Source: Ichthyophis bannanicus (lineage: Eukaryota; Chordata; Amphibia; Gymnophiona; Ichthyophiidae). Taken from it: 64,000 bases of DNA. The stretch spans positions 910,496,808 to 910,560,807 of the forward strand of contig CM066033.1 of assembly GCA_033557465.1 (NCBI GenBank). Reading direction: 5' to 3'. Made by a program: the position numbers and the translations under genes. This document shows, one piece after another, positions 33,160 through 44,173 of this stretch (positions are counted from its first letter, which is position 1; each line of letters opens with the position of its first letter). The notes beneath the pieces were generated by a model, which was not told the DNA's origin, did not search any database, and saw only the letters and a program-made list of their open reading frames with translations.

Positions 33160-35270
33160 CCGTTACTCTGTCTATTTTGGAATGCTTCAGGTCCTGGATT
33201 TTCTCGGGGCTGGGTGCGACACTCGTAGGGGACGGGTGTTTCTACCTCAGGAACGTTTTCAGAAGATCTTTCTTCAGCTCCGCCGCTGCTTGGATCAAGC
33301 GGCACCTCGGCCTTGGGGCTACCTTCAACTCTTGAGGTCCATGGCAGCAACGATAGCCCTCGTTCCGTGGGCAAGAGCGCTCTTGCGCTGCTTGCCGACG
33401 GCGCTTCTATCTCGTTGGTCGCCGGTATCGGAGAGTTATCGAATCCGGTTGCCTTTGCTTCTGCCGGTGCGCTGGTGGCTTCAGGCACACAATCTTCTAC
33501 GGGCGGTCCCTCTGGAGTCTCTGCGCTGGATCTTGATGACGCCAATCGCCGACCTCTCCGGTTGGGGAGCGCCTTGCGGCTTAGCCTCGGCGCAGGGGAG
33601 TTGGTCACCTCGCAAAGCCCAAGGGTCTATCAATCCTCTCGAGACGCGGAAAGTGCGCTTCGCCCATCTTCAGTTTCAGCCTCTAATGTGGCGGTGTGCG
33701 GTTTGGATCCTGTCTGACGCCACGACGGTTGCTTACCTAAGCCGCCTAGGCGGCACGCAATGTCCGGATGTCTCACAGGAGAGGCGTTTGCTCCTCCCGT
33801 TGGCGGAGGAACATCTTCATGCTGTCGGCACAGCACATCGCAGGCGTGAACAATGTGTAGGCCGATTTTCTCTGCAGCCGGATGCGTTCCGGTCCATTGT
33901 TCACCTGGGGGGGACTACTGACCATGGATCTAATGGCTACGGTGCAGACTGCCATGGCTTCGCTGTACTTCGGCCATGGGGGGGACGAGGGAACGCACGG
34001 CATAGATGCTCTCTCTCAACCGTGGCCGATTCATCTTCTCCTGTGTGTTTTCCCTCCCTGATCCGTGATATGCATGGTTCTCCAGCGGCTCCGAGACCGT
34101 CGCGACCCTGTACTCCTGCTGGCTCCGAATTGGGCTCGCGGACCATGGTATGCGGATCTCTTCCGTCTGTCTGGGGCGTCGATGCTCCACCTCGAGGCGT
34201 TTCTCGGCCTTCTGTTTCAGGGACCGGTGGAGATGGAAGACCCGGCTCCTTACTCGCTTACGGCCTGGCAATTCCACACCGCCGGTTTGCTCGCTACGGC
34301 TATTCGCCTAGCGTGGTCGTGACGCTTCTCACGGCGCGGCGGTCTACCACGACGCTGACTTACGCTCGGGTTTGGCATTTCTTGATGGTTGGTGTTCGCG
34401 AAATAACCTCTCACCCTGGCATTGCGGTGTTCCGGATATCCTGTCCTTTTACAGGCCGGAGTGGATAAGGGATTAGCGCTCGATTCCTTGCGAGTACAAG
34501 TGGTCGCCTCAACTTGTTTTCGGGGTCCTATAGCGGGGCGATCGATAGCTTCGCATTTGGACGTGTCTCGGTTCCTCCGCGGAGTTAGGCCTTCCGGCCT
34601 CCTCTGCGTTCGCCTGTACAGGCGTGAGCTCTTGTGCTTGTCCTCTGTGCCCTCGTTGCTCCTCCCTTTGAGCCTCTGAGGGCATGTTCTCTTCTAGATT
34701 TGACTCTGAAGGCAGTCTTCTTGGTGGCCATAACTTCGGCACGCCGTCTTTCTGAGCTCCAGGCTCTCTCGTGTCGACATCCCTATCTCTCGTTTTCCTC
34801 CGAAGGCGTTTCTCTGAGAACTGTCCCTTCCTTTGTTGCCCAAAGTGCTGACGCCGTTCACTGTCGACCAGCCTCTTTTCTTTCCGTCTTTAACAAAGGC
34901 GCAGTGTGACAGTGGTCGGTCTCCGTTGCGGGCGGTGGACCTTAAGAAGGTTCTTTTTCGGTATCTGGGGGTCGCGGAACCCTTCCATATGACTGTTGCT
35001 CTTTTGTCTTGTTCGCGGGTTCTCGTCGGGGATCCGCAGCCTCCGAATCTACCATTTCTAGATGGGTTACGGAGGCCATTGAGGCGGCGTACCTTCTTCT
35101 GGGAGAGCCAGCTCCACTGGGACTCTGTGCTCACTCCTCTCGGGCGCAAGCAACTTTGTAGGCCGGGAGGTCTCATGTAGTTCCTCTCGATATTTGCCGG
35201 GCAGCAACTTGGTCGTCGCTGTCCACCTTTGTCGGTCATTATAGGTTGGACGTTCATGCCCGTCAGGAGG
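33160..35270 (+). pseudogene. DIRS element C: RNase H and tyrosine recombinase region
   Basis: RNase H wording is visible in shifted frames: WILMTPIADLSGWGAPCGLA, then INPLETRKVRFAHLQFQPL and ILSDATTVAYLSRLGGTQCP (33525-33780). The recombinase part runs from about 34370 (SFLQAGVDKGLALDSLRVQV in mixed frames) through LKAVFLVAITSARRLSELQA (34705-34765). It keeps the HxxR motif as HSSR (35132-35143) and a candidate catalytic tyrosine in GHYRLD (about 35235). Many frameshifts break it. The longest frame (33143-34468) is a frame-hopping artefact across these domains and is not one protein. Confidence 0.75.
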
Positions 35271-35337
35271 TCCGTTTTGGAGTTGCTGAGCTGTCGGCGG
35301 CCTTGCCCCCCCTTGAATGCAGGTAGCTTGGGTACTG

Positions 35338-35432
35338 CCCGTTTGTCTGGACTGGTCTAGCAGTATGAACTGGAAGGAGAAATTTCACTTACCGTTAATT
35401 TCCTTTCCTGGAATACTGCTAGACCAGTCCAG
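35338..35432 (+). repeat. Internal complementary region of DIRS element C
   Basis: The two halves meet near 35373. The left half is the inverse of 31646-31682 and the right half is the inverse of about 35750-35807. Confidence 0.9.
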
Positions 35433-36029
35433 GACCCGCCCTGCTGTTGGTTGGAGTGCCGCTGGTGCGGTGCAGCCGCCGACCGCGGTTCTTCTCTTTG
35501 CCGGTATGCCTCGCCATGGGCTCGTAGGTGGATACTGTTTTCAGCTCTAGGGAGTTCTTCGGCTCCCTTGTATATAGTTCACTTGAGACCCTCTGGGGTG
35601 ATGTTACAGTTCATGTTGCATTAGCTTGTGGACATAACTGAGGGAGACCCCTAGGGGTAGGATTATATCACCAGGCTCCAGCCTATCAGAGCTCTGGTAG
35701 AATTCTCTGTCTCCAAGATCTGCTGGCAGGGGTGCATAACCCGTTTGTCTGGACTGGTCTAGCAGTATTCCAGGAAAGGAAATTAACGGTAAGTGAAATT
35801 TCTCCTTATCTCCTATGGCGATTCCTTGAGGACTGACATTCTACAGGAAGGGATTTTAAAAATGGCCTGATTTTGCAACCCTTCCTGCAATTGCAGAGCA
35901 ATTAGGGGTTTATGCAGCCCAGCATCTCCCTGGCTGTGGCTACTATCATGTCACACTGTTTTGTCACTTTGACACTATAACTCAAAACTTAGTGTCTTTC
36001 CTAGTCCATGCGCATCAGACTCCCCTCTT

Positions 36030-36150
36030 ATCATACAGATATAGCTCTTTAGGCTTTCTGCATCCCAAATGCATGATCCTGCACTTATTCACATTAAAGC
36101 CTAACAGCTACGCATTTGACCAATCTTCCTTCTTGTGTCATCTGAAGAGC
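36030..36150 (-). mobile_element. CR1 RT C-terminal fragment
   Basis: On the minus strand it reads FNVNKCRIMHLGCRKPKE, matching FNVKKCKVMHLGCSNPREQ of the CR1 at about 52080-52140. Confidence 0.85.
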
Positions 36151-36614
36151 TGCTATTTTTCCCATTCTTGCTTATGAAGAATTGGGGCAATTTATTTAAA
36201 AGGATTAAAACGACACAGAAACATGATTTAGGACTTAGCGAGGTCGTTCCCTTCTCTCATTCATGAGGACTAGAGTCTTGGAAATAGTTTATTATTTTCT
36301 AACTGAAAAAATATGAAACTTTCCAGCCATATCGTACATCCAGCAATCGTAAAGTAAATTTTTTGTATGGCAGGTTAGATAGAGATCGATCCCGCAATTG
36401 ATTCACCCAGGCAATACAAACTTCCACTGCGCCCCTCCCCGAGCTTGCGGTAATGTCTAGCTCTTAAATAAACCAGCAAGAATCTCCTTGTCTCTATGCC
36501 CCTGATAAATATGGCTCCCTGGCGCTATTGCCTATCTCTATAATGACAGCTCGAGGAGGACAGTGGGAAAGCTGCGTGCTCTTACCCGCTGGATTTGGGG
36601 CTCGAGATGGGAGC

Positions 36615-36621
36615 TGACGTG
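36615..36621 (+). promoter_or_regulatory. TGACGTG site (ATF6/XBP1 or CREB-type core)
   Basis: TGACGTG lies about 360 bases upstream of the PREB start codon in the CpG island. This core is bound by ATF6/XBP1 and CREB-family factors. SEC12/COPII genes are known targets of ER-stress signalling, so the site is plausible, but short motifs arise by chance. Confidence 0.4.
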
Positions 36622-36634
36622 TTCCTTTTGCTGT

Positions 36635-36646
36635 TGCGCCTGCGCA
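36635..36646 (+). promoter_or_regulatory. NRF1-type palindrome
   Basis: TGCGCCTGCGCA matches the NRF1 consensus (one change from TGCGCATGCGCA). Such sites are common in CpG-island promoters of housekeeping genes. It lies 14 bases after the TGACGTG site. Confidence 0.55.
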
Positions 36647-36977
36647 GATCGCTGACAGTCGAGCGCGCGTCTCTGCGGGATAGTGGCAGGGGTCCGGCGG
36701 TTGGCGCTGTGCCGGAAGCGGGCGGGGAGCGCTTCGTGCCGAACCGGTTGTGGCGTGGCAGTGTCTGCGTAGTCCCCGCTCGGGGGCCGGGCATGATCGC
36801 CACAAGGAAACTGCCGATCTCGGGGCTCCGGGTGCCAGAGAGTCACGAGAATTTTAGCCCTGCGAGTTGCTGCTGAAGGAGTCAGCGCCCCCCGCCATTC
36901 CTTCCTGTTGTATGAGGGGAAAGTTTTCGCTCTGGCCCCCGGTGCCGGCCTCGGCTGTGTGAGCAACAGAGGGAAAG

Positions 36978-37112
36978 ATGGGCCGTCGCAGGCACCCCGA
37001 GTTGTACCGAGCCCCCTTCCCGCTTTACACTCTGCAGGTGCATCCCGAGAGTGGGCTGGTTATCACGGCAGGCGGCGGAGGAGCTGCTCAGACGGGCATC
37101 AAGAATGGCATG
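36978..37112 (+). CDS. PREB: PREB (SEC12) exon 1, residues 1-45
   Basis: PREB is the vertebrate SEC12. It is an ER membrane protein that acts as guanine-nucleotide exchange factor for SAR1 and so starts COPII coat assembly; it was also described as a prolactin promoter-binding factor. The exon encodes [20 protein letters not shown] followed by the glycine-rich loop [14 protein letters not shown], near-identical to the remembered vertebrate PREB N-terminus. In the SEC12 family this loop helps bind SAR1 and coordinates potassium. It ends with ATG|GTGAGC, a good donor in phase 0. The residue before the junction is Met where I recall Val in mammals. The start codon context (GGGAAAGATGG) is good. 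Confidence 0.95.
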
Positions 37113-38089
37113 GTGAGCGTGCTTAGACTTGGTGATTGTTACAAAAGGTGGGAGTGGGATGAAGAATCAGCTGTTAACAGTATCCAGGTCAAGACCTGAT
37201 CTCGGAACACTGGGTTCTACATACTTTTGATTATGCCTAGGATCAGATTTTTTCACAAGTTGCTCACACAAGCACAATATGAGAGAACATCTTTCATAAA
37301 TTGGGCTTCCTGCATTGTACGGTTCAAAGTCCTCTTTTAACCTGGAAACATAAAGTGCTCCTATGCTTCTACTCTGTGAGAACTTGAACTTTATGGGAGA
37401 GAGGAGCTCATTGTTCTAGCTTCCTGCCTCTTTTCTAGGACATTTTTCTTTGTCTGGGATGGTTACATGCCGCTAGACCAGAGTGGGGTAGACTCCTAAA
37501 CATTCCTGATTGCTCTCTTGGTTATGCCTTTACCCAGCTAGAAACCTGGGGATAGGTGCTCTGTCCGGAGGACAGATAGTCTTTCTGGGAGTATGCAACT
37601 TGAGGCTCAGTGTTCAAAATGTACCTATCTTGAGTACAGGATGCACCAGGCTTGTTCATGAGTGTCTATAGAATATCCATGCTAATGGTAAAGCCATTAG
37701 CAGCACTTTTCATTTATAATTTTTATGGTTGCAGGACAGTATGGTGATTAGTCTCCTTTGTTGAAAACACTCATTAACTGTTTGATATAGTTTGCTTTAT
37801 GGTCTCAATGTAAATAGGATTTCTGGGGGGATATTAAAAAATAGATGTGTAGAGTTCTGTACTGACCCTTTAGAAAACTTGCATATTAGTAGATCTTATA
37901 TTTTACTGCTTTGTTCTTTATAACTTTAAGTTGCGTGATCTTCCTTACAAAGGCCTATACAATTGTATTTCATTTTTTGGCCCATAATGCATGCTAAGCT
38001 TTAGTAAATATAGCCCTTAAGCTGTGGTGGTATGAATTTTCACTTGCAACTGTGTAGGGCTTCCCTTCAATTCACTTAGCCTGGTTATT

Positions 38090-38310
38090 ACAACGCCCAG
38101 TCAGGAGTCATGCACCAAAACTCCCTCTAGAAACCTGTGATCTTGAACCTTAAGACTACATGATAACTACTACCTTCTATGAATGGCTAACTCTCTGCAG
38201 CATCCCAGTTAATCTGTGGAGTAGAAACTCAACCTGGGAATCAAATCCAAGCCTGCTGCATGGCAGCACCCAGAACCTGTTACAGAACCACTAGACTGGC
38301 CCTCACAAAT
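38090..38310 (-). mobile_element. tRNA-derived SINE, old copy
   Basis: On the minus strand AGGGCCAGTCTAGTGGTTCT (A-box region) is followed by GGATTTGATTCCCAGGTTG (B-box). The 3' part is degenerate. Confidence 0.6.
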
Positions 38311-38948
38311 TTTTAATTTCAAATTACATGTTACAAATGCAGTGCCCCTTTAAACAGAAAAAAATACCAGTTGTCATAGAAAATTTGAATTCTAGTTGTC
38401 TGAAGAATTCACATTGGTGCATTTGTGGAATGCTGTTAGCTAAACACCTTACTGTTATTAACACTGGATATATCTCTGAGGTTAATATAGGTTATTTCTA
38501 CTTAAGGAATTTTAGTAGATCACATTGCACAGCCTGTATTGGCAGTTATCCATGACATAAGATTAATGTTAATATTTCTATGTAAAATGTTACAAGTTTT
38601 AATGTCCACACAGTAGATGAGCTCTACCCTCACCCCTTTCTTTTAGGCCTCATAAAGTCCCCTTGACTCCTCCTGCCCTCCTGCTCCTTCCCACTATTGT
38701 TCCTTTTTATTCCTTCCTACATTAGGCTCTTTCTGCCCTTCATAATTGTCCAGGCTGTGGAGTAACCTTTGAGGTGGATGCATGGGACAGGATACAGTTC
38801 TGTCCTCTACACTATCTTCTGGGCCACAGATACTTATGTCAAGTCTGCTACTGCAAGTCACACTCAGCAAGCTTGGGTCTGCATGATGTTCTGCCTCATC
38901 ACCATTCTGAAGCACTCAAAGTATTTCAGGCTCTAGACACTTAAAATG

Positions 38949-39166
38949 GAGGAGTAGCCTAGTGGCTAGAGCAACAGCCTAACACCCAATAGTTCTTCTG
39001 GATTTGATTCCCACTGACACTCCTTGTGACTTAGGCAAGTTACTTTACTCTCCATTACCTCAGAAGAAAATGCCTGGCAATCTACTTCTGGTCATAGCTT
39101 GCCAAGAAAACCCAGGGCTGCTGGGTCGCCAGGAGTCAACATTGACTTGATGGCACTATAAAAAAA
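38949..39166 (+). mobile_element. tRNA-derived SINE, copy 2, with target duplication
   Basis: A perfect 12-bp direct repeat, ACACTTAAAATG, flanks it (38937-38948 and 39167-39178). The body follows copy 1 at 13692: GAGGAGTAGCCTAGTGGCTA, ACTCCTTGTGACTTAGGCAA, then GTCGCCAGGAGTCAACATTG and a short A-rich tail. It inserted in the left arm of the palindrome. Confidence 0.93.
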
Positions 39167-40422
39167 ACACTTAAAATGCTGTGATGAAAATTTTATGAAA
39201 AAAGAGGGGAACCATGAAACACTGGAGTAGGTCTGTGATACTTTGAGACCATACTTCATCTCCTAATCTTATCATCATCAGTTTCCCCACTGTTTTCCCT
39301 ACTGTTTAAAGAAATTCTTAAAACCTGACTTTTAATACTATTTTAGCTCATGTGATTATGAGCATAGAATTTGACATGAATTCATGTGTCGAGAGATCTA
39401 ACACTTCCTCTCTGCTTCTGGGATTCACTCCATCACAGCGATTCTATTTGTAAACACTGTTCAAGCAAACAAAATACTTCAGATATTTAAACCATTACAT
39501 GACATAATTACCAAGCTACAATTACTAAAGCAAAGGAGCCCACTCCAACTCATTATTAAGCCCCCCAGGAGTGACAGTATGTAGGCGGAAAATCAATGGA
39601 AAGTCCCATTTTGCTCCTTTATAATTCAATAAACATTCTTTAACACCTCCACGCCAATTCAGAGCGATTTGTTCCAAAACCCTCCAATGGATATCCAGTG
39701 CAATATGACTTCTCACAAAAATGAGACAAGTGGAGCTGCCATTGTTTTAGTATGAATCCGGCTTGCATGCTCACTTATTCTGAACTTGATTTTCCATTTT
39801 GTTCATCCAACATATAATTTCTTGAATGGGCATATGTTTACACCCAAGAAGACTCACAATTTAGAATGGTTGGCTCCAGGTGTAGATTACATCTGCAAAG
39901 CTTTGCAAGACACTAATTGTGAGTCTTGGGTGGTACATGTAATCAAGTTCCCATGCAAGAAATGTTGGATGAACAAAACAGAAAATCAATTTCAGACTAA
40001 GTGAACAGGCAAGCTGGATTCATACTAAAATGATGCCAGCTCCACTTGTCTCGTTTTTGTGAGATGGGTCATATTGCACTGCATATCTGTTGGATTGGCG
40101 TGGAGGAGATAAAAAATGTTTATTGAATTATAAGGGCCAAAATTGGATTTTCCACCTACATTCTGACACTCCTGGAGGACTTAATAATGAGTTGAAGTGG
40201 GCTCTATTGCTTTAGTAATTGTGGATTATGTCATGTGATGGTGTAAATATCTGACATATTTTGTTTGCTTTAACAGCGTTTGTGAAGTGAGTCGCTGCAA
40301 TGGAATGAATACCTGATGCAGAGAGGAAGTGTTGGATGTCTCGAAACATGAATTCTTGTCTGATTCTATGCTCATAATCACATGAGCTAAGATAACGTTT
40401 TTAAGAATTTTAAATAAATATT

Positions 40423-40895
40423 GGGCCTGTTATTGAGTTGGGCAGGCTACGTGCCGCGGTGGTGCATAGGCTGCCCCCCCCAACCCAGATATTCACTTCC
40501 GTGCCGGCGGAAGTGAATATCCAGGTTAGTTAGGACGCCCCAGCAGCCACAGAGGCTACACAGGTAGCAGCGATTTTCGTTGTACCCGCATAGCCTCTGC
40601 GTCTTAAAGATAGGCAAGGTTTTTTTTCTCGCCTATCTTTAAGGTGCAAAGGGCTACGCAGGTAGCAACGAAAATTGCTGTTACCCATGTAGCCCCTTTC
40701 TTCGCCCACACTCTACCTCAGAAAGCTCCTAACACACCTCAATGTTATGCGGATAGCATCTGGGCACATTAGGGACTTAGCGGGGATATTCGAAGGGCAC
40801 TACCTGTGTAGGTGCCCTTCGAATATCCTGGATAAAGGCCCTTACATGGGTAACTAAGGAAGTTACCTGTGTAAGGGCCTTTGAATATCGGGCCC
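40423..40895. mobile_element. MITE-like element built of nested hairpins
   Basis: Ends GGGCCTGTTATTGA and the inverse GGGCCCGATATTCA agree at 11 of 14 positions. The inside is a series of self-complementary blocks: ATTCACTTCCGTGC with its inverse (40483-40522), the pair around AAAGATAGGCAAGG / CTCGCCTATCTTT (40606-40641), GCTACACAGGTAGCA-type blocks, TTCGAAGGGCACTACC / GGTGCCCTTCGAA (40791-40824), and AAGGCCCTTACATGGGTAAC / GTTACC...GTAAGGGCCTT (40845-40880). No coding. The target duplication is unclear (ATT on both sides at most). Confidence 0.7.
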
Positions 40896-42392
40896 ATTGA
40901 CTTTTAACAGTACTGTTTGGGAAAATTGATGATGATATGATTGGGAGATGAAGTATGGTCTCAAAGTATCATAGACCTATTCCTGTGTTTGATGGTTCCC
41001 CTCTTTCTTTTATAAAATTTTTATCACATTGTTTTAAATGTTTATAGCCTGACATACTCTTGAGTGCTTTGCTATTTGGTTTGGTTATGATAAACTCGAG
41101 TATCTGAACAAGGGTTGCACTGATCCTCGCCATTCTGAACAGGAAAAGAATGATGGATGCTGACCTTGGCTTCTACATGCACTGTTCACACATACTCTCT
41201 CCTTCAGCCCCTGCTCTCTCTGCTCTAATGCTAGTCATTCTCTGGCTCTGTGCATGTCGCTGTCATGTTCTTCCTTCTGTGGCCTCTGCATGCATCGCTC
41301 CTACATTCTTTTTCTGAATTGATCTCCTGGTGCAAAATTCTTGTTGGATATATGTCCTTTGGATTTTAGATTTTATTTTGAACTTTTCCAAATCCAAGCT
41401 CAAGACGCATTACAAGCTCCCTGACCAAGAGGCCTTAAAATATAAAGTCCCTATTTTAAGCAGTGGTAAAATAGTGCACTGTGCTGTTTTACAACACAAC
41501 ACTTTACTATCTGATCATTAACCCATGGTGCCTCAAAACTGCATATTAGTTAATCCCACAGTGAATTGTTTTTGTGCTACTGCAGTTGGGAATATTACAC
41601 ATTCCAAATGCAGCAACATAAAGGGCCAGCCTGCTATGGAAAAAAAACAGACCCCGCACCTTTGGTCTCTTTAAAATAATCTTGCTGGCACCTGATACCC
41701 CCTACAGCTCCCTACCTCTCCCCTCCACCTGATCATTTAAAAATTTTTTGCTGGTCCCGGTATCCTTTACCACCTTACCTATCCTTTAAAATATGTTACT
41801 GGTCTTGTGCACCTCTCTCCCACAACACATATCTGAGACCTAGTTGCAGATAGCCTGAGTTAACTGTTAGCCCGGCCTAGTAGATATACCGCTTAGTGTT
41901 TCTTTTTGCATCAAGAGTAAATGCTATCTGATCATTTGTGCCTTCACTTACCATGTAAGAGATCAGCAGGAAATTTTGCAAAATGTTATGATTGTGCTTG
42001 CTGAGGTGAATTTATACTCTAAATTAGGTGCATGTATTTGCTGTTTTGGCCCTGTAATTTTTGACGGGCCTGGAGTTTATACAGTAGGGCTTCTTTTTCA
42101 TGCCATGCCTGTCTTCCTATAGCTGATTATCTTTTCTCAGAGATGTAATCTTTGCTCTGCTGATATGGTTACCTTCTGATGTGCTCTGATTCCTACAGGT
42201 CTTCTCTATAGCTTTTAATGAAGCACTGCTATTACCTGCGTCCCATAATCCTGTGCGTGCGCTTTGGGACAGAGCTTCAGTACAAGTGATAGAGCGGGCC
42301 TGCTGGAGTTGGACATAGCCAGTGAAAGTGTCAGGATTTAACAGAAGGTAATCTGTTGTTCTAGCAGGAGGGAGGCAGAAAGTACTGTATCT

Positions 42393-42502
42393 TTTGTTTT
42401 GACAGCTTGTATGCTGGCTTGCAAACTGTTTTAGCTGTCTTATTTTCTATGTTCATAGTCATTCTCTGCATCGGTGATCTTAATCATTTATCAAATGAGG
42501 GC
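42393..42502 (+). repeat. Unnamed interspersed repeat, copy 2
   Basis: This is the counterpart of 19892-19994, but here no SINE follows the ATTTATCAAATGAGGGCAAC end. It lies in PREB intron 1. Confidence 0.7.
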
Positions 42503-43124
42503 AACTTTGACAAAAATACTTCCATGTTAATCAGTCAGTACCATGATTGGATAAAGCCGCTAGTGCCCAGCGCCCTGGACAGGGGGCAGAAGAGTCACAC
42601 TCAACAGATACCATCAGTCTGGCTGCTCAGGCATACTCTGTGATATGTGTACTGAAACACAGTCTGGTCCCTCTCAGCCCATCTTGTTTCCCTCCACCCA
42701 GTCTTAGCATCCACAAAACTCCCTGTAATCAACTGTATTTATTCTGTTTACAGCCCCTCCAAACCATATCATGCCCCAGTTTATTAATGCCCTCTTATGT
42801 TTCCCAGAGTCTTGCTGCTGATGCTACATTTTGGAGCATCTGTTTTGTTTTCTTCCAGCATCAAATCACTCTCAGTGAGTTAGAGCTGCATAATGTCCAT
42901 ATTCCTTCACACAGTCTTATGAAATAAATATGGGAATTTGGACATGGCACTGAGAATCATGCAGTCCTGAAGGAAAATAGAACAGTTGCTCTGGAGGCAG
43001 TGTCAACTGCAAGCCGCCTGGAAATGTGCACAGAAGAAGAGTTTGGATTGCTGCTGGCTCCTGAGCTTTATGGTGACGTGCACTGGTCCATATGGAAAAA
43101 CAGATATCCAAGATGTCTGGAAAA

Positions 43125-44135
43125 AGCGTAGTTACTGACCTGTAGTAGGTGTTCTCTGTGAATAGCAGGAATAGGTCCTCACGTATGGGTGATGTTACAG
43201 ACAGAGCCCTGCACGGAATGCTCCCCATCTTCCAAAGGAAGCCTTTGGGAGGTATGCCGCGCATGCATGCCTGCCTTTCCCATCTACCGCAGCGCCATAT
43301 TCTCCAGTATGATCACATAACAGGAGTCAAAAGGCAACTTCCTGGGGAGGTGAGAGGGTTGTGAGGACTTCTTCCTGCTATTCACGAAGAACACTGCTAC
43401 AGGTGAGTAACTACGTTTTCTACGTGAAGAAGTAGGGACGTATGGGACTCCCAAGCTTCCGGGCTACCAGAACCTGAGGAGAAAGACTAGCCCAACTGAG
43501 CATTGACAACTGGTGAAGCCAGGAACAGCAGAGAGGTAGTCCCACCGAGGGACTCATCTGATGCAATGTCCACAGTTGACATCGACCAAGGGAATTTTGA
43601 GTAGGTAGCCTGGATGGCAGAAGGGCCGGTGGGCAGGATTTGACCCTCAAGACCCAAAGAGATGCCAGAACACGGCCTGGCCAAAATTTCTAGTCCGCCA
43701 GGAATCCCCATCCAGACAGTAATGGGCCACAAAGGTATGGACCAAAGACTATGTTGCAGCCCTATAGATCTCTTCTGCAAAGACAGAATGGAGGTTGGCT
43801 ACCAATGTAGCCATCACATGGACATTGTGAGCCGTGACATGACCCTCGAGGTTCAGACCAGCCAAGGAATATGCATGGGCAATGCAGTCAGTGAGCCAGA
43901 GGGACAGCATACACTTTGAAACAGTGACCCCCAGCCTATTGGGGTCAAAAGAGAAGAACAATTGAGAGGATTGATGGTGCACTTTCATGCACTCCAAGTA
44001 GAAAGCCAATGCACTCTTGCAATCCACTGTGTGCATTGCTGCCTCACCGCAGTTGGCATGAGGCCAGGGAAAAAATGTTGGAAGAACAATGGACTGGTTG
44101 AGGTGGAAAGCTGAGACCACCTTTGGCAGAAAATG

Positions 44136-44173
<38 letters not shown>

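Larger units (their letters stand above)
31646..35807 (+). mobile_element. DIRS-like element C, complete ends, 4.2 kb
   Basis: Inverted terminal repeats of about 130 bp (31655-31790 and about 35640-35770) differ at very few positions. The internal complementary region at 35338-35432 joins the inverse of the left tip (TAGCAGTATGAACTGGAA) to the inverse of the right tip (AAGGAGAAATTTCACTTACC). The coding interior is badly decayed. Gag-like fragments lie at 32290-33120 (RRWLSLRQWAADVASFKGSS resembles the gag end of element B). The RT core is missing, and RNase H and recombinase regions lie at 33160-35270. It ends about 700 bp upstream of the PREB promoter. Confidence 0.9.
36500..36977 (+). promoter_or_regulatory. 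PREB: CpG-rich promoter and 5' UTR of PREB
   Basis: CpG density rises sharply from about 36540 to 37110 against a CpG-poor background, and no TATA box is apparent. The region leads directly into the PREB start codon. The transcription start cannot be fixed from sequence. Minus-strand frames across it are GC-driven artefacts. Confidence 0.8.
38908..41085. repeat. Large imperfect palindrome (2.2 kb) in PREB intron 1
   Basis: The left arm (38908-39860) and right arm (39911-41085) are inverted copies with many scattered differences. Examples: ATACTTCATCTCC at 39250 pairs with GGAGATGAAGTATGG at 40945. TAATTGTGAGTCTTGGGTG at 39917 pairs with the CACCCAAGAAGACTCACAAT tract near 39840. ATGAGCATAGAATTTGACAT pairs with the 40355-40375 region. 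The left arm is interrupted by a SINE (38949-39166) and the right arm by a MITE (40423-40895). Without these insertions each arm is about 700 bp around a loop of about 50 bases. No transposase frame was seen. Confidence 0.9.

Noticed and set aside
33143..34468. A 441-residue open frame as a possible host gene
   Set aside because: It lies inside DIRS element C and crosses RNase H and recombinase regions in the wrong frames; the GC-rich sequence keeps the shadow frame open.
31646..35807. LTR retrovirus or Gypsy element
   Set aside because: The ends are inverted, not direct, repeats; there is an internal complementary region and a tyrosine recombinase, and no protease or DDE integrase.
36494..36966. 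Minus-strand frames over the PREB promoter as a divergent gene
   Set aside because: They are CpG-island shadows with no splice sites, domains or continuation.
39786..40004. A small gene in the centre of the intron 1 palindrome
   Set aside because: The frame spans the loop and the inner arms; its complementarity explains the openness and no domain is visible.
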